Origin: Bacteroidales bacterium
GTDB taxonomy: Bacteria > Bacteroidota > Bacteroidia > Bacteroidales > UBA932
Reading direction: 5' to 3'
DNA length: 64,000 nt
NCBI GenBank assembly: GCA_024402135.1
Contig: JAKSJN010000002.1
Coordinates: forward strand, 1 to 64,000
Positions 17,261 through 26,562 of the stretch are shown in pieces (position 1 is the stretch's first letter; every line of letters starts with the position of its first letter). A program made the translations under genes and the position numbers. The notes under the pieces are model-generated. The model had not been told where the DNA came from and ran no database searches. It saw only the letters and a list, made by a program, of their open reading frames with translations.

Positions 17261-18409
17261 CTATTTACCGAGCCCTACCGCCTTCCTGGACTTCTTGATA
17301 TACTCGGCAACCTTCTTTTTGTCCATAGCCTTTACGCTCTCCTCATAGCCGTCCATGTCAGTAGCGGCAAAGAGCGAGTTCCATAATGCTTCCTCAGTGG
17401 CTTCGATAGTTGCCATGAAAAGCCCCGACATATCGTCATTGAGAAGAAGGGTCGGATTATATGATTCTTTGGACTCGTCGATCAGATTATCGGGACATAC
17501 GCTCATCGCAATCACGTAGTCACCGCTTCCGTTTGAGGCAATTCCTCCCGTTTTTGCGAGTCCCATGATGGCTCTCTTGGCCATTCTCTCGAGATTGCGG
17601 GCGTCAACGGGGGCGTCAGTGGCGACCACTATCATACATGATCCATCAACGTCCTGGAGTATGTTCTTTCTGTAGGAGTAATGTTCAATGAGCTGTCCGA
17701 CAGGCACTCCATCAACCTCGAGCACTCCACCATAGTTTGACTGGACGATGACACCGACAGTATAGCCGCCCATCGACTCAGGAAGAACTCTTGACGAGGT
17801 TCCGATACCACCTTTAAGTCCGAACGCGACGGTTCCTGTTCCTGCTCCTACGCATCCTTCCTCCACCTGGCCTCCCTTTGCGTTCTCTATTGCCTGTATA
17901 ACGTCTTCCTTTGTGACTCTCCTGGCCCTGATGTCATTGAGACCGCCATCGTTGGTCTCGCCTACTACTGCATTTACGGAATGGACGTTCTCATTGCCTT
18001 TCTGGGCAAGAGTCCATTCCACCGCGCCGATTATTCCCTCGGCGACATTGAGAGTATTGGTAAGAATGACAGGGGTCTCGATGTTGCCCAGTTCCATCAC
18101 CTGGGTGGTGCCGGCGAGTTTTCCGAATCCGTTACCGACATATACTGCTGCCGGTACCTTGTTCCTGAAAATATTTCCTGAATGTGGAACGATAGCAGTG
18201 ACTCCAGTGCGGATATTGTTTCCTTCGATAAGGGTTACATGACCCACCTTCACTCCTTTCACGTCAGTGATGGCGTTGTATTGTCCCGTTTTCATGACTC
18301 CCGGACCGGCACCGACGTAATCTCTCATCCTGGTCTGAGAGAATGCTGATGATGTAGAGATGAGAAACAGGGCTGCCGTGGCAGAAAGAATCTTATTGAA
18401 TGCTTTCAT
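17261..18409 (-). CDS. P1-family peptidase (DmpA/BapA-like aminopeptidase, S58)
   Basis: A 382-aa exported peptidase (signal MKAFNKILSATAALFLISTSSAFSQ) of family S58, self-processing Ntn-type enzymes that cleave between Gly and Ser/Thr to form two chains. The sequence has AVVGETNDGGLNDIRAR, VGAGTGTVAFGLKGGIGTSSRVLP (likely processing at GT-SS, the new N-terminal Ser being the nucleophile) and GSCMIVVATDAPVDARNLERMAKRA. Members release D- or beta-amino acids or short peptides from N-termini. It is monocistronic, with a -7-like box upstream. The length agrees with the family plus a signal peptide. Confidence 0.88.
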   Translation of the reverse strand: MKAFNKILSATAALFLISTSSAFSQTRMRDYVGAGPGVMKTGQYNAITDVKGVKVGHVTLIEGNNIRTGVTAIVPHSGNIFRNKVPAAVYVGNGFGKLAGTTQVMELGNIETPVILTNTLNVAEGIIGAVEWTLAQKGNENVHSVNAVVGETNDGGLNDIRARRVTKEDVIQAIENAKGGQVEEGCVGAGTGTVAFGLKGGIGTSSRVLPESMGGYTVGVIVQSNYGGVLEVDGVPVGQLIEHYSYRKNILQDVDGSCMIVVATDAPVDARNLERMAKRAIMGLAKTGGIASNGSGDYVIAMSVCPDNLIDESKESYNPTLLLNDDMSGLFMATIEATEEALWNSLFAATDMDGYEESVKAMDKKKVAEYIKKSRKAVGLGK

Positions 18410-18444
18410 ATGATCTCAAATGGGATGGTTGTGGTTTTCGGTGA

Positions 18445-18452
18445 TAAAGGTA
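18445..18452 (-). promoter_or_regulatory. Possible -7 box (TACCTTTA, minus)
   Basis: One mismatch to TAnnTTTG on the minus strand, 35 nt before the P1 peptidase start (18409). Confidence 0.35.
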
Positions 18453-18512
18453 GGATTTTTTAAGAAAACACACTACTTGAGTTAAAAGATGCGTTATCTT
18501 GATCAGTCTATA

Positions 18513-18547
18513 GAAAAAGCAGCCCATCTTCCTCGACGGACTGCTTT
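18513..18547 (-). terminator. Intrinsic terminator of the GH51 gene
   Basis: On the minus strand AAAGCAGTCC pairs with GGGCTGCTTT across a 12-nt loop and is followed by a T-run, 30 nt after the GH51 stop at 18577. Confidence 0.75.
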
Positions 18548-18576
18548 CTGCTAATTATACTACTAACTATGATGTC

Positions 18577-20547
18577 TTATTTTTCAATGACGAAAATCGA
18601 GAAGCTGAGCGGTGCAACGCTTGCCTTCAGGCTCTGTCCCTCCCCGCTGAATCCAGCCTCTACCGGAACAATGTTGCAAGGTGCTTCGATAGAGTTGTCT
18701 TCATAGATCTTGTCGCTGGTAAGGTCGATGCGCTTTACAGCCTTTACAGTCTCCTTCTTCTTGAGGCCGTTGAAATTGAAGTTGATTTCCTGGGCCTTGT
18801 CAGAGGTGTTTGCGACCTTCACATATATAAGGTTGCCATCCTGAACCGAGCTTGCGAAGAGACCGTTCTGGTCGTCATTTCCGGCAACAGGCTTGCCGTT
18901 CATGGCGAGAGCAAGCACGTTCTGACCCTTATACTGGCCATAGAGCTGCTGTACGTGCCAGCTTACAGTACGGAATGAATTGAGGTTGTCGAACCAGATG
19001 AGGTCCGGACGCCACTGCCATCCTTCTACATGTGCGAAGAGCGGTGCGTAGGTGGCCATGTGAACGATGTCTGCATTACGCTCGAGGCCGGTCATGAATG
19101 CAGCCTCAAGGATAGATGCCTTGTAGTGGTTCCACTTCTTGCCGGTAGCATGACATGCGTACTCACCAGCAAATACCTTAGGTCCCTTTCGGTCGTAGTT
19201 GTCGTAACGGTTGCCCTGTGACAGGAACCAGTCGTAAGGACGGTAGAAGTGTTCATCTACGAGGTCAGCCTTGAGTGCCTTCATCTGTGGCCAGAGATAA
19301 TCGAACTGTGCGCCTTCCGAGTCTGGGCCTGATGAGCCGACGATCTTGATCTCGGGATGCTTTGCGCGCATCTGGTCGAGGAATGGCTTGAGATGCTCCG
19401 GGTAGAGTTCATCCCACTGCTCGTTACCGATTCCAAGATATTTAAGGTTGAATGGTGCCGGATGTCCCATCTCTGCACGGAGGGCTCCCCACTTGGTGTC
19501 AACGCTGCCGTTGGCAAACTCGATGAGGTCGAGGGCATCGTCAATGTATGGCTGAAGCTCGTCAACAGGGACGTGAGCGTCGATGTTGTCATTCTGGAAC
19601 TGGCATGCAAGACCTACGCTGATGATAGGTAGAGGCTCCGAGCCGATCTCCTCGCTGAGGAGGAAGAACTCATAGAAGCCAAGTCCATAGCTCTGGAAGT
19701 AGTCAGGATACAGACGGTAAGGGAATGTGTACTCCCAACGGTTCTCGTTGATAGGACGGTTTTCTACCGGACCAACGCTGTTCTTCCAGTTGTAGCGGGT
19801 CTCGAGGTCGGTTCCCTCTACGATACATCCGCCAGGGAAACGGAAAATGCCAGGCTTAAGGTCGGCAAGAGCCTGTGCGAGATCCTTACGCATGCCGTTT
19901 TCGTGTCCCATCCAGGTATCGACCGGGAAGAGTGATACATGTTCGAGATCACAGTATGCGTCACGTGTTTCCATGAAGATACGCAGATGCGATTTTTCCA
20001 TGGTTTCTGATGGAGTAAGGATAACCTGATACTTCTTCCATTCTCTTGAATCGATGGTGACGGTGTTCTTGCCGAATTCGTGAATCTCGCCCATGGATGC
20101 AGAATTGACGAGCTCGACACGGATGGTTACAGGCTTGTCGGAACGAGCCCATACCGAGAATCTGTATTCCTTACCTGCTTTTACGCCAATACCGAAGAAT
20201 CCTTCATTCTCAAGGCCAGTGTGCTTGTGGGGATGTCCAGGGTCGCTGAGACGGACATAGTGAGGGCAACGCTCGAATGGTCCATCCTCGCGCACGCTTA
20301 CCTTTCCGAATGCCTTCCAGCCCTGGAGTGCGTCATTAGGGAACTCGAATGAACGGTTCTTGACCAGTTCAGCATAGAGTCCGCCGTCAGCGGCATAGTT
20401 GATATCCTCGAAAAAGATACCGTACATGGTGCCCTGGATAGGTGCACCGACCTTCTTGACATTGATGTCAAAGTCATTTGTCTGCGCACTCACGGCAGTT
20501 GCAGCTGCAAGAGCGATAGCAGATGTAAGAAGATTTCTGAATTTCAT
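18577..20547 (-). CDS. GH51 alpha-L-arabinofuranosidase
   Basis: A 656-aa secreted retaining glycosidase (signal MKFRNLLTSAIALAAATAVSAQ) that removes terminal alpha-L-arabinofuranose from arabinan or arabinoxylan. A carbohydrate-binding CBM4_9-like region covers about 60-200 (YRFSVWARSDKPVTIRVEL). The catalytic barrel follows: FRFPGGCIVEG, the acid/base Glu in LGIGNEQW (about 375) and the nucleophile Glu in VFAGEYACH (about 460), then the C-terminal beta domain (ANTSDKAQEINFNF). It is divergent from the regulator gene, and the two -7 boxes nearly touch, so the regulator probably controls it. Together with the two GH43 enzymes it would complete arabinan breakdown. Confidence 0.93.
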   Translation of the reverse strand: MKFRNLLTSAIALAAATAVSAQTNDFDINVKKVGAPIQGTMYGIFFEDINYAADGGLYAELVKNRSFEFPNDALQGWKAFGKVSVREDGPFERCPHYVRLSDPGHPHKHTGLENEGFFGIGVKAGKEYRFSVWARSDKPVTIRVELVNSASMGEIHEFGKNTVTIDSREWKKYQVILTPSETMEKSHLRIFMETRDAYCDLEHVSLFPVDTWMGHENGMRKDLAQALADLKPGIFRFPGGCIVEGTDLETRYNWKNSVGPVENRPINENRWEYTFPYRLYPDYFQSYGLGFYEFFLLSEEIGSEPLPIISVGLACQFQNDNIDAHVPVDELQPYIDDALDLIEFANGSVDTKWGALRAEMGHPAPFNLKYLGIGNEQWDELYPEHLKPFLDQMRAKHPEIKIVGSSGPDSEGAQFDYLWPQMKALKADLVDEHFYRPYDWFLSQGNRYDNYDRKGPKVFAGEYACHATGKKWNHYKASILEAAFMTGLERNADIVHMATYAPLFAHVEGWQWRPDLIWFDNLNSFRTVSWHVQQLYGQYKGQNVLALAMNGKPVAGNDDQNGLFASSVQDGNLIYVKVANTSDKAQEINFNFNGLKKKETVKAVKRIDLTSDKIYEDNSIEAPCNIVPVEAGFSGEGQSLKASVAPLSFSIFVIEK

Positions 20548-20577
20548 CTCTTATGTGGTTAATTTTCCAATTTTTGG

Positions 20578-20585
20578 CAAATTTA
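20578..20585 (-). promoter_or_regulatory. -7 promoter box for GH51 (TAAATTTG, minus)
   Basis: Full TAnnTTTG match on the minus strand, 30 nt before the GH51 ATG, and only 2 nt from the divergent -7 box of the regulator gene. Confidence 0.65.
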
Positions 20586-20587
20586 GC

Positions 20588-20595
20588 TATGTTTG
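20588..20595 (+). promoter_or_regulatory. -7 promoter box for the regulator (TATGTTTG)
   Basis: Full TAnnTTTG match, 19 nt before the regulator ATG at 20615. Both divergent polymerase sites occupy the same face-to-face segment and cannot be bound together. Confidence 0.65.
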
Positions 20596-20614
20596 CTCAA
20601 ACCAAAGTGGACAA

Positions 20615-23608
20615 ATGATGCATAGAGGTGGACTTTTACACATAATTATTACGCTTGTTTCGCTTGTTCTGGCTATTCCAATCCATGCGGCATCAGATCT
20701 TTCATCGACCCGTCTGGCACGTTTCAATGACGTAAGCAAGGGACTTCCGAATGACTTCGTGGACGATGTCTTCCAGGACAGCTATGGATTCATGTGGATC
20801 GCTACATCAGGTGGTGGACTTTGCCGCTACGATGGTTATGAGATGATTGTCTTTTCAACCAACTCAGAGGTTAGGATCAACAACAACTTCGTAAAGAGTC
20901 TTGCTGAAGATGCATTCCATCGTCTCTGGGTATGCACTGAAGGTGGCTTCAATGTAATCGACCTTTCCACTTTGCGCACTGTCGAGATTCCCGAGAATGA
21001 TCTTTCAGCCCATCAGTATGACTACTGTTCGTTTGTAACGGTAGATTCAAAAGGAAGTCTGTGGCTAAAAGCCGGATCAAGCCTGATAAAGGCTGAATTT
21101 GACGACAAGGGAGGAATCGGTTCCGTCTTTTCAGAGGATGACCCGAAATTCTCACCCCAGAACCAGGTTTTTGAAGATGTGGATCAAGATGGCACCGTAT
21201 GGATACTCCTTGGAGGGCATCTTAACAAGATATCGGTCGAAAAGACAGGATGTTTTTCAGCCAGCCCCGTTCTTGGCAATCTGCACCTTCGCGATGATGT
21301 ATATGTGTCTGATTACCTCAAGAAGGATAATGAACTCTGGATTTCTTCCGAGGACGGTCTGTATCGCTACAATCTAAGTTCCGGCAAGTGGAAACTGTAC
21401 ACACACTCCCCTTCCGACCCAGGCTCATTGTCGCAGAATTTCATCTCCGGACTTGCCCTTACTTCTGACGGACAGATTCTTGCCGCCTCGTTGATGGGAC
21501 TAAATGTATATGACAATCTCAGCGACAGATTCGACCGTATCAGGGCAGGTCAATCAGCGAACGGAACCGAACTGCTAAGCAGCGACTTTATCAATTGTAT
21601 CAAGGTATACGGCAATAACATCTGGCTCGGTACCGAGAGCGCCGGATTCGTGCAGATCTATCCGAAACAGCTGCCTGTAGAAAACTATTCCGGTGCCGAC
21701 AGGGTTGCCGGCGCTTTGCCTGGCCATCCTGTAAACGCAATCTTCGAGGACAGCAATGATCGTCTTTGGATCGGCAGCGTCGAGGCTGGCCTAAGCTGCC
21801 TTGGAGATGGCTGGGATGGTTTCAGGAGGTACACTGTAGAGAATTCCAGACTGAGCCACAACTCAGTCAGCATGATTGCCGAAGACGATATGAACCGTCT
21901 ATGGGTCGGCACATGGGGCGGAGGAATAAATATCGTTTCCACCTCGGATCCGATAAAGGTCCTGGAGAAAATCGAATCGCTTCAGGAGTCAACTGGAAGG
22001 CTCAGTTTCATAGGCACCTTGACCATGGACAGGAAGAACAGGCTAATGTGGATTGGTACCAACATCGGTATTTACTACTATGACCTGGAGAACGGAGCCA
22101 TCCGTCCGGCACTGAAGGATCAGCCATACGGATGCATAGGATCTTTGATTGACAATGAAGGCAATCTTTGGATCGGCACCCAGGACGGAGTGTTCATATT
22201 CGACCTCAACAAGAGGAATGGATCATCCGAAGGAATGGAATTCCCGTTCAAGAACTACAGAAACAAGCTTGATGCCCCAGACAGCAGAGTTGCCGAAAAG
22301 ATAACATGCATTATGCAGACGGCCGATGGTACGATGTGGGTTGGCAGCAACGGAAACGGCATATATAAAGCCAACAAGAACAATGAGGGTGACTGGTCGT
22401 TCATCAACTACGGACATGACAGAGGTCTCGTAAACGATTGTGTCAAAGGCATACTCGAAGACCGTTTCGGAATCCTTTGGATTTCAACCGAGAGTGGTCT
22501 GTCCATGTTCAGTCCCGCGAACGGACGCTTTACATCCTATTCGACGATGGATGGCCTTGCATCAAGTCATTTTTACTGGAACGCATCGTTGAAGGGTCGC
22601 GACGGAAAGTTGTATTTCGGTCATGTAGATGGCATGTCAGTGATAAACCCCGGAACATCGATCAACACCCAGAATGGATCAGGTTTTCAGTTGACGAGAA
22701 TCTCGGTGGGCGAAAAGGTAACACATGACATTAATCCACGTAGACTCAGGATACACGAAAGAGACCGGTCAATTGGTTTTGAGTTCTCGTCATTGTCGTA
22801 CGGCCTTGAACAGTCAGTCAGCTATTCGTACAGGATGGACGGCATGGACAGCGAGTGGATCGAGATTCCTATGCACAGAAACTTCATTACCTTCCAATCA
22901 CTCAATAATGGAAAATATGAGTTGCAGGTAAGAGCCCACGATACAAACGGTGCTGTAATCGGAACCATAGCACTTCCTATCAAGGTAAAGCCGTATTTCT
23001 ACCATTCCTTGTGGTTTTATCTGCTGATGGTGCTGTCGATCATCTATTCAATAATAAGGTATCAGCGATGGAAGATGAAGTCGTTGGTGCGATATAACAG
23101 GCAGCTTCAGGAGACAGTTGAAGAGAGGACAAGAGAGATTTCAGAGCAAAAACTTCTTATCGAACAGAAGGCAGATGAACTTTCCCGTCAGAACCAGATT
23201 CTAAAGAGACAGAATGAGGAACTCGCCAGCCAGAAGATGCTGAATGCACAGGAAAACAAGACTGAAGAGGAGTCCAAAAATGATAAATTCGTCGCAAAGG
23301 CATTGGAAGTGGTGCGCGAATATTATAAGGACCCAGACCTTGATGTGGCAACTTTCTGCACTGCAATGGGACTCAGCAAAACTCTTCTCAACAAGAAAAT
23401 GAAAGAGGCGATGGGACAGTCCGTAGGCCAGTTCATAAGAACCTACCGTCTTTCCATCGCACGTGAGATGTTGATCAATAACGCTGTTTCGAAAACAATG
23501 AACATTTCCGAAATCGCGTATGAAGTAGGCTTCAACGATCCGAAGTATTTCACTCGATGTTTCACAAAAGAGTTTGACGTTTCGCCTAGCTCATTTCCTA
23601 AAGAGTAG
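20615..23608 (+). CDS. Transmembrane propeller/Y_Y_Y sensor with AraC DNA-binding domain, no kinase
   Basis: A 997-aa regulator. Order: signal/anchor, about 14 Reg_prop beta-propeller repeats (for example DVFQDSYGFMWIATSGGGL, EDAFHRLWVCTEGG, EDRFGILWISTESGLS), a Y_Y_Y domain, one membrane helix near 797-818 (LWFYLLMVLSIIYSIIRY), a coiled coil of about 60 residues (ETVEERTREISEQKLL), then an AraC-type double helix-turn-helix (VATFCTAMGLSKTLLNKKMKEAMGQ, ISEIAYEVGFNDPKYFTRCF). The periplasmic part resembles hybrid two-component sensors of polysaccharide loci, but the kinase, ATPase and receiver domains are absent, so signal passes directly through the coiled coil to DNA. Likely ligand: arabinan oligosaccharides (context). 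ATG 20615 directly follows the -7 box; a second ATG is at 20618. Confidence 0.9.
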   Translation: MMHRGGLLHIIITLVSLVLAIPIHAASDLSSTRLARFNDVSKGLPNDFVDDVFQDSYGFMWIATSGGGLCRYDGYEMIVFSTNSEVRINNNFVKSLAEDAFHRLWVCTEGGFNVIDLSTLRTVEIPENDLSAHQYDYCSFVTVDSKGSLWLKAGSSLIKAEFDDKGGIGSVFSEDDPKFSPQNQVFEDVDQDGTVWILLGGHLNKISVEKTGCFSASPVLGNLHLRDDVYVSDYLKKDNELWISSEDGLYRYNLSSGKWKLYTHSPSDPGSLSQNFISGLALTSDGQILAASLMGLNVYDNLSDRFDRIRAGQSANGTELLSSDFINCIKVYGNNIWLGTESAGFVQIYPKQLPVENYSGADRVAGALPGHPVNAIFEDSNDRLWIGSVEAGLSCLGDGWDGFRRYTVENSRLSHNSVSMIAEDDMNRLWVGTWGGGINIVSTSDPIKVLEKIESLQESTGRLSFIGTLTMDRKNRLMWIGTNIGIYYYDLENGAIRPALKDQPYGCIGSLIDNEGNLWIGTQDGVFIFDLNKRNGSSEGMEFPFKNYRNKLDAPDSRVAEKITCIMQTADGTMWVGSNGNGIYKANKNNEGDWSFINYGHDRGLVNDCVKGILEDRFGILWISTESGLSMFSPANGRFTSYSTMDGLASSHFYWNASLKGRDGKLYFGHVDGMSVINPGTSINTQNGSGFQLTRISVGEKVTHDINPRRLRIHERDRSIGFEFSSLSYGLEQSVSYSYRMDGMDSEWIEIPMHRNFITFQSLNNGKYELQVRAHDTNGAVIGTIALPIKVKPYFYHSLWFYLLMVLSIIYSIIRYQRWKMKSLVRYNRQLQETVEERTREISEQKLLIEQKADELSRQNQILKRQNEELASQKMLNAQENKTEEESKNDKFVAKALEVVREYYKDPDLDVATFCTAMGLSKTLLNKKMKEAMGQSVGQFIRTYRLSIAREMLINNAVSKTMNISEIAYEVGFNDPKYFTRCFTKEFDVSPSSFPKE

Positions 23609-23665
23609 TGTTCAAAAATCCACCTTTTATGTTTATTTGTTCACTTTAATCGTTTTTAATCGTTA

Positions 23666-23673
23666 TACATTTG
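23666..23673 (+). promoter_or_regulatory. -7 promoter box of the arabinan operon (TACATTTG)
   Basis: Full TAnnTTTG match 22 nt before the GH43 start (23696). No other good box is seen before SusC, so GH43-SGBP-SusC-SusD are probably transcribed from here. Confidence 0.65.
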
Positions 23674-23695
23674 CGTGGTTTAATCCACAAATGCT

Positions 23696-24748
23696 ATGAC
23701 ACTGAAACGATTTTTGACCATTTTGGCTACGATTCTGTCGCTGACGGCTGTTTCTGCACAAAATTTTAACCGTACCGACATCAATACCGAAGACCTGCCA
23801 ACGCATGACCCGGTAATAATGGAATGCGACGGTACATGGTATATGTTCACAACGGGTTTCCTCGTGGACATCATGACATCGAAGGATCTTGTAACCTGGG
23901 ATTTCAGCGGACACGTATTCGACAAGGCTCCTGAATGGGCAGTCGAAATGGTTCCTGGATACAACGGTCACACTTGGGCTCCTGACATTCTTTACCACAA
24001 CGGTACCTACTATCTATATTATTCCTGCTCTACCTTTGGCAAGAATACTTCAGCTATCGGTGTTGCAACCAACAAGACACTCAACCCGGACTCCCCTGAC
24101 TACAAATGGGAGGATCATGGCTGTGTCGTAAACTCAGTAGGTGGACGCGATCTCTGGAACGCTATCGACCCTAACGTTGTCATAGATGAGGAAGGCACCG
24201 GCTGGCTTTCATTCGGTTCTTTCTGGGGCGGCATCAAGCTCGTCCGTCTTGACGAGACTTTGACAAGACCTTCAAAACCTGAGGTATGGTATCCAATCTG
24301 CCGTCGTCCAGAAGGAACTGCTGAAGACACATCCGAAACCGACGACGCTATCACAGCCGATCCTCGCGGTACAGATTTCGACCCAGGCAACGGCGCCGTC
24401 GAGGCTCCTTTCATCTATAAACATGGAGACTACTACTATCTCTTCGTGTCATACGATCTCTGCTGCCGCGGAGCTAAGAGTACATATAAAGTAGTCTGTG
24501 GCCGATCAAAGACTGTCAATGGCCCTTACATGGACGCTGAAGGGACTCCTCTCATGCTTGGCGGCGGTACTGTCGTCGTAAGCGGCAATGACAGGTTCCC
24601 TGGCATAGGCCATTGCGCTGTAGTTGATGTGAATGGCAAGGCCACCCTCTTCTGTCATGCTTACGACAAGAAAGCAGACTATGATTCCAGACTTGTCATC
24701 CGTGAGATAATCTGGGACAAGAATGGCTGGCCAAGCGTAAAACTCTAG
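23696..24748 (+). CDS. GH43 endo-arabinanase-type glycosidase
   Basis: A 350-aa secreted five-bladed propeller enzyme (signal ending AVSAQ). All three GH43 catalytic carboxylates are visible: general base Asp38 in THDPVI, pKa modulator Asp158 in NAIDPNV and general acid Glu236 in VEAPFI. The WAPDILY and GSFWGGIKLV segments and HCAVVDV are typical of alpha-1,5-L-arabinanases. The length is that of a bare catalytic domain without accessory modules. As the first gene of the SusCD operon it would cut the arabinan backbone into importable oligosaccharides. Exo- versus endo-action cannot be told by eye. Confidence 0.9.
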   Translation: MTLKRFLTILATILSLTAVSAQNFNRTDINTEDLPTHDPVIMECDGTWYMFTTGFLVDIMTSKDLVTWDFSGHVFDKAPEWAVEMVPGYNGHTWAPDILYHNGTYYLYYSCSTFGKNTSAIGVATNKTLNPDSPDYKWEDHGCVVNSVGGRDLWNAIDPNVVIDEEGTGWLSFGSFWGGIKLVRLDETLTRPSKPEVWYPICRRPEGTAEDTSETDDAITADPRGTDFDPGNGAVEAPFIYKHGDYYYLFVSYDLCCRGAKSTYKVVCGRSKTVNGPYMDAEGTPLMLGGGTVVVSGNDRFPGIGHCAVVDVNGKATLFCHAYDKKADYDSRLVIREIIWDKNGWPSVKL

Positions 24749-24823
24749 CACGTGATTTCATTCTTGATAATCATTTACCAATAATAATTAAAACTACAAC
24801 TCTTTAATCAAAATCGTAAAAGC

Positions 24824-26545
24824 ATGAAAACTCCAAAATTGATGCTAAGCGTACTCTGCTCTGCGGTTGTTGCCGCTGCGATGTCCGTCAGCTGTTCGGA
24901 GATCTCCATGATGGAAATCGACGCTCCTGACGACCTCCAGAGCAGGATTGACGAGATTGCAGAGGCAAACAAGAAAGACACCGGTGACACCACCTACGTC
25001 ATGATTGCCAATGCTATCGTCGGAGCTGAGGACTGTTCATCAGGATGGTGGACCGAGTTCTCTGACTATTTCCCAGTACCATCCAACAAGCTCCTCCACC
25101 TCGAGTTTGTAAACCATGGATCTGGTGCCAACAACTGGAACAACTGGAACCTCTGCCTTTCAAAGGGTCAGCGTGACGTTGACGGCTACAGTGAGTATTT
25201 CGTCATCCGTTCTGATGCCTATGGCTGGGGCAACGGTGACTACAATGGAGCCCTCATCGCTATGGACTATCAGGATATTGATGGCGACGGTGACATTTGG
25301 AACGACTTCCGTGCCAACATGGAAGGCGCTTTTGTCGAGATGGATATCGACCATTCCATCTCTGGTTACGCTTTCGTTACCGCAACAATGACCAGCAAGG
25401 ACGGTTCAGTAGTGATGACCGAGACCTACAATCATCCTGTAAGTTCTGACGAATTCAACGCGTTCATCATCTGCGACGGAAGCTGGTTCGAGATGAAGAA
25501 TGCCTATCTCATTCCATCAAAGGTAGCTGCCGTTGCAGACCAGCAGCCTGTTTCAATCGTTGCTGCCGGCTATCCTGCAGCTCTCGAGATCGGCGACGAG
25601 GACTTCTGGGGCGAAGCTGTAGCTACCGTCACCTTCGAGGACGGATCTGTAGCAGTTGCCGAGAAGGAGGACATCACTTTCACCGTCGTTCCTGACCTTA
25701 CCACCACCGGTGTTAAGACCGTCGTTTACTCTTACAGCAAGACCAAGCAGGGCAACTACGGCAAGTCCGTGAACAACTTCTACAACATCGAGGTTACCAA
25801 TCCTGTTGTTGCACTTGAAGCAGTAGCTAACGTCAATGTAATCGGCAACGCCAAGTATGCGACCCTTTCAGATGGTGCATTCAAGGTAGAGGCAACCTAT
25901 TCTGATGGAAGCAAATCACTCCTTGCTCCTAGCCAGTTCAGCGTAGCATTCACCGACGGCAAGTTCGTATATGAGGCTGCCGAGGGCACTGTCGAGAATG
26001 TAGCAACCATCACCTATACTACAGCATCCGGCAAGGCAATCGAAGCCGCTGCAAACCTCGTGATCGCAAAGAGTGCCAACACTCCACAGGCCGGTCAGGT
26101 CGGTGCTTCTGACTTCTCTACCGGTTGGTGGGTTCCAGAAGGATTCTCTAACGAATGGCATGTAGCTCCTTATACCAGTGAGACCGTTACCATGATGGTT
26201 GGTTCAGACAACCTCGGCAACTGGCACAGCCCATGTACCGCTCTCCGTGCTTCCGACCTCAGCGAGTACGCTGTCGTACGTGAGGACCACTACGGCTGGG
26301 GCGACGGCTACGCTACCGTAGTAGCAAACAGCAACTGGAACTGGGACACCTTCATGAGCAATATCAACGGCTCAGAGATCACCATCACCGTCACCAACTG
26401 CGGCGACAACACTGCGAACATCCGTTACCATGTTATCTATGCAAACGGAGAGGAGCACTTCCAGTACTATGACAACCTTGGCGTGAACAGCAGCGATCTC
26501 AACTTCTGCAACATCGTCGAGGAAGCATACCTCAATTACCTTTAA
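24824..26545 (+). CDS. Surface glycan-binding lipoprotein with duplicated terminal modules
   Basis: A 573-aa lipoprotein (lipobox SVSC). The N-terminal module (about 55-225) and the C-terminal module (about 425-573) are related: CSSGWWTEFSDYF and FSTGWWVPEGFSN; NNWNNWNLCL and LGNWHSPCTAL; EYFVIRSDAYGWGNGD and EYAVVREDHYGWGDG. Between them lie two Ig-like domains (YPAALEIGDEDFWGEAVATVTF and later repeats with YSDGS). Position upstream of SusC/SusD and lipidation make it a surface glycan-binding protein that holds arabinan at the cell surface. The Trp/Tyr-rich modules are probably the binding sites. It does not resemble classical SusE/SusF. Its stop overlaps a possible SusC ATG (TAATG). Confidence 0.8.
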   Translation: MKTPKLMLSVLCSAVVAAAMSVSCSEISMMEIDAPDDLQSRIDEIAEANKKDTGDTTYVMIANAIVGAEDCSSGWWTEFSDYFPVPSNKLLHLEFVNHGSGANNWNNWNLCLSKGQRDVDGYSEYFVIRSDAYGWGNGDYNGALIAMDYQDIDGDGDIWNDFRANMEGAFVEMDIDHSISGYAFVTATMTSKDGSVVMTETYNHPVSSDEFNAFIICDGSWFEMKNAYLIPSKVAAVADQQPVSIVAAGYPAALEIGDEDFWGEAVATVTFEDGSVAVAEKEDITFTVVPDLTTTGVKTVVYSYSKTKQGNYGKSVNNFYNIEVTNPVVALEAVANVNVIGNAKYATLSDGAFKVEATYSDGSKSLLAPSQFSVAFTDGKFVYEAAEGTVENVATITYTTASGKAIEAAANLVIAKSANTPQAGQVGASDFSTGWWVPEGFSNEWHVAPYTSETVTMMVGSDNLGNWHSPCTALRASDLSEYAVVREDHYGWGDGYATVVANSNWNWDTFMSNINGSEITITVTNCGDNTANIRYHVIYANGEEHFQYYDNLGVNSSDLNFCNIVEEAYLNYL

Positions 26546-26562
26546 TGATTGAACGTTCGATT

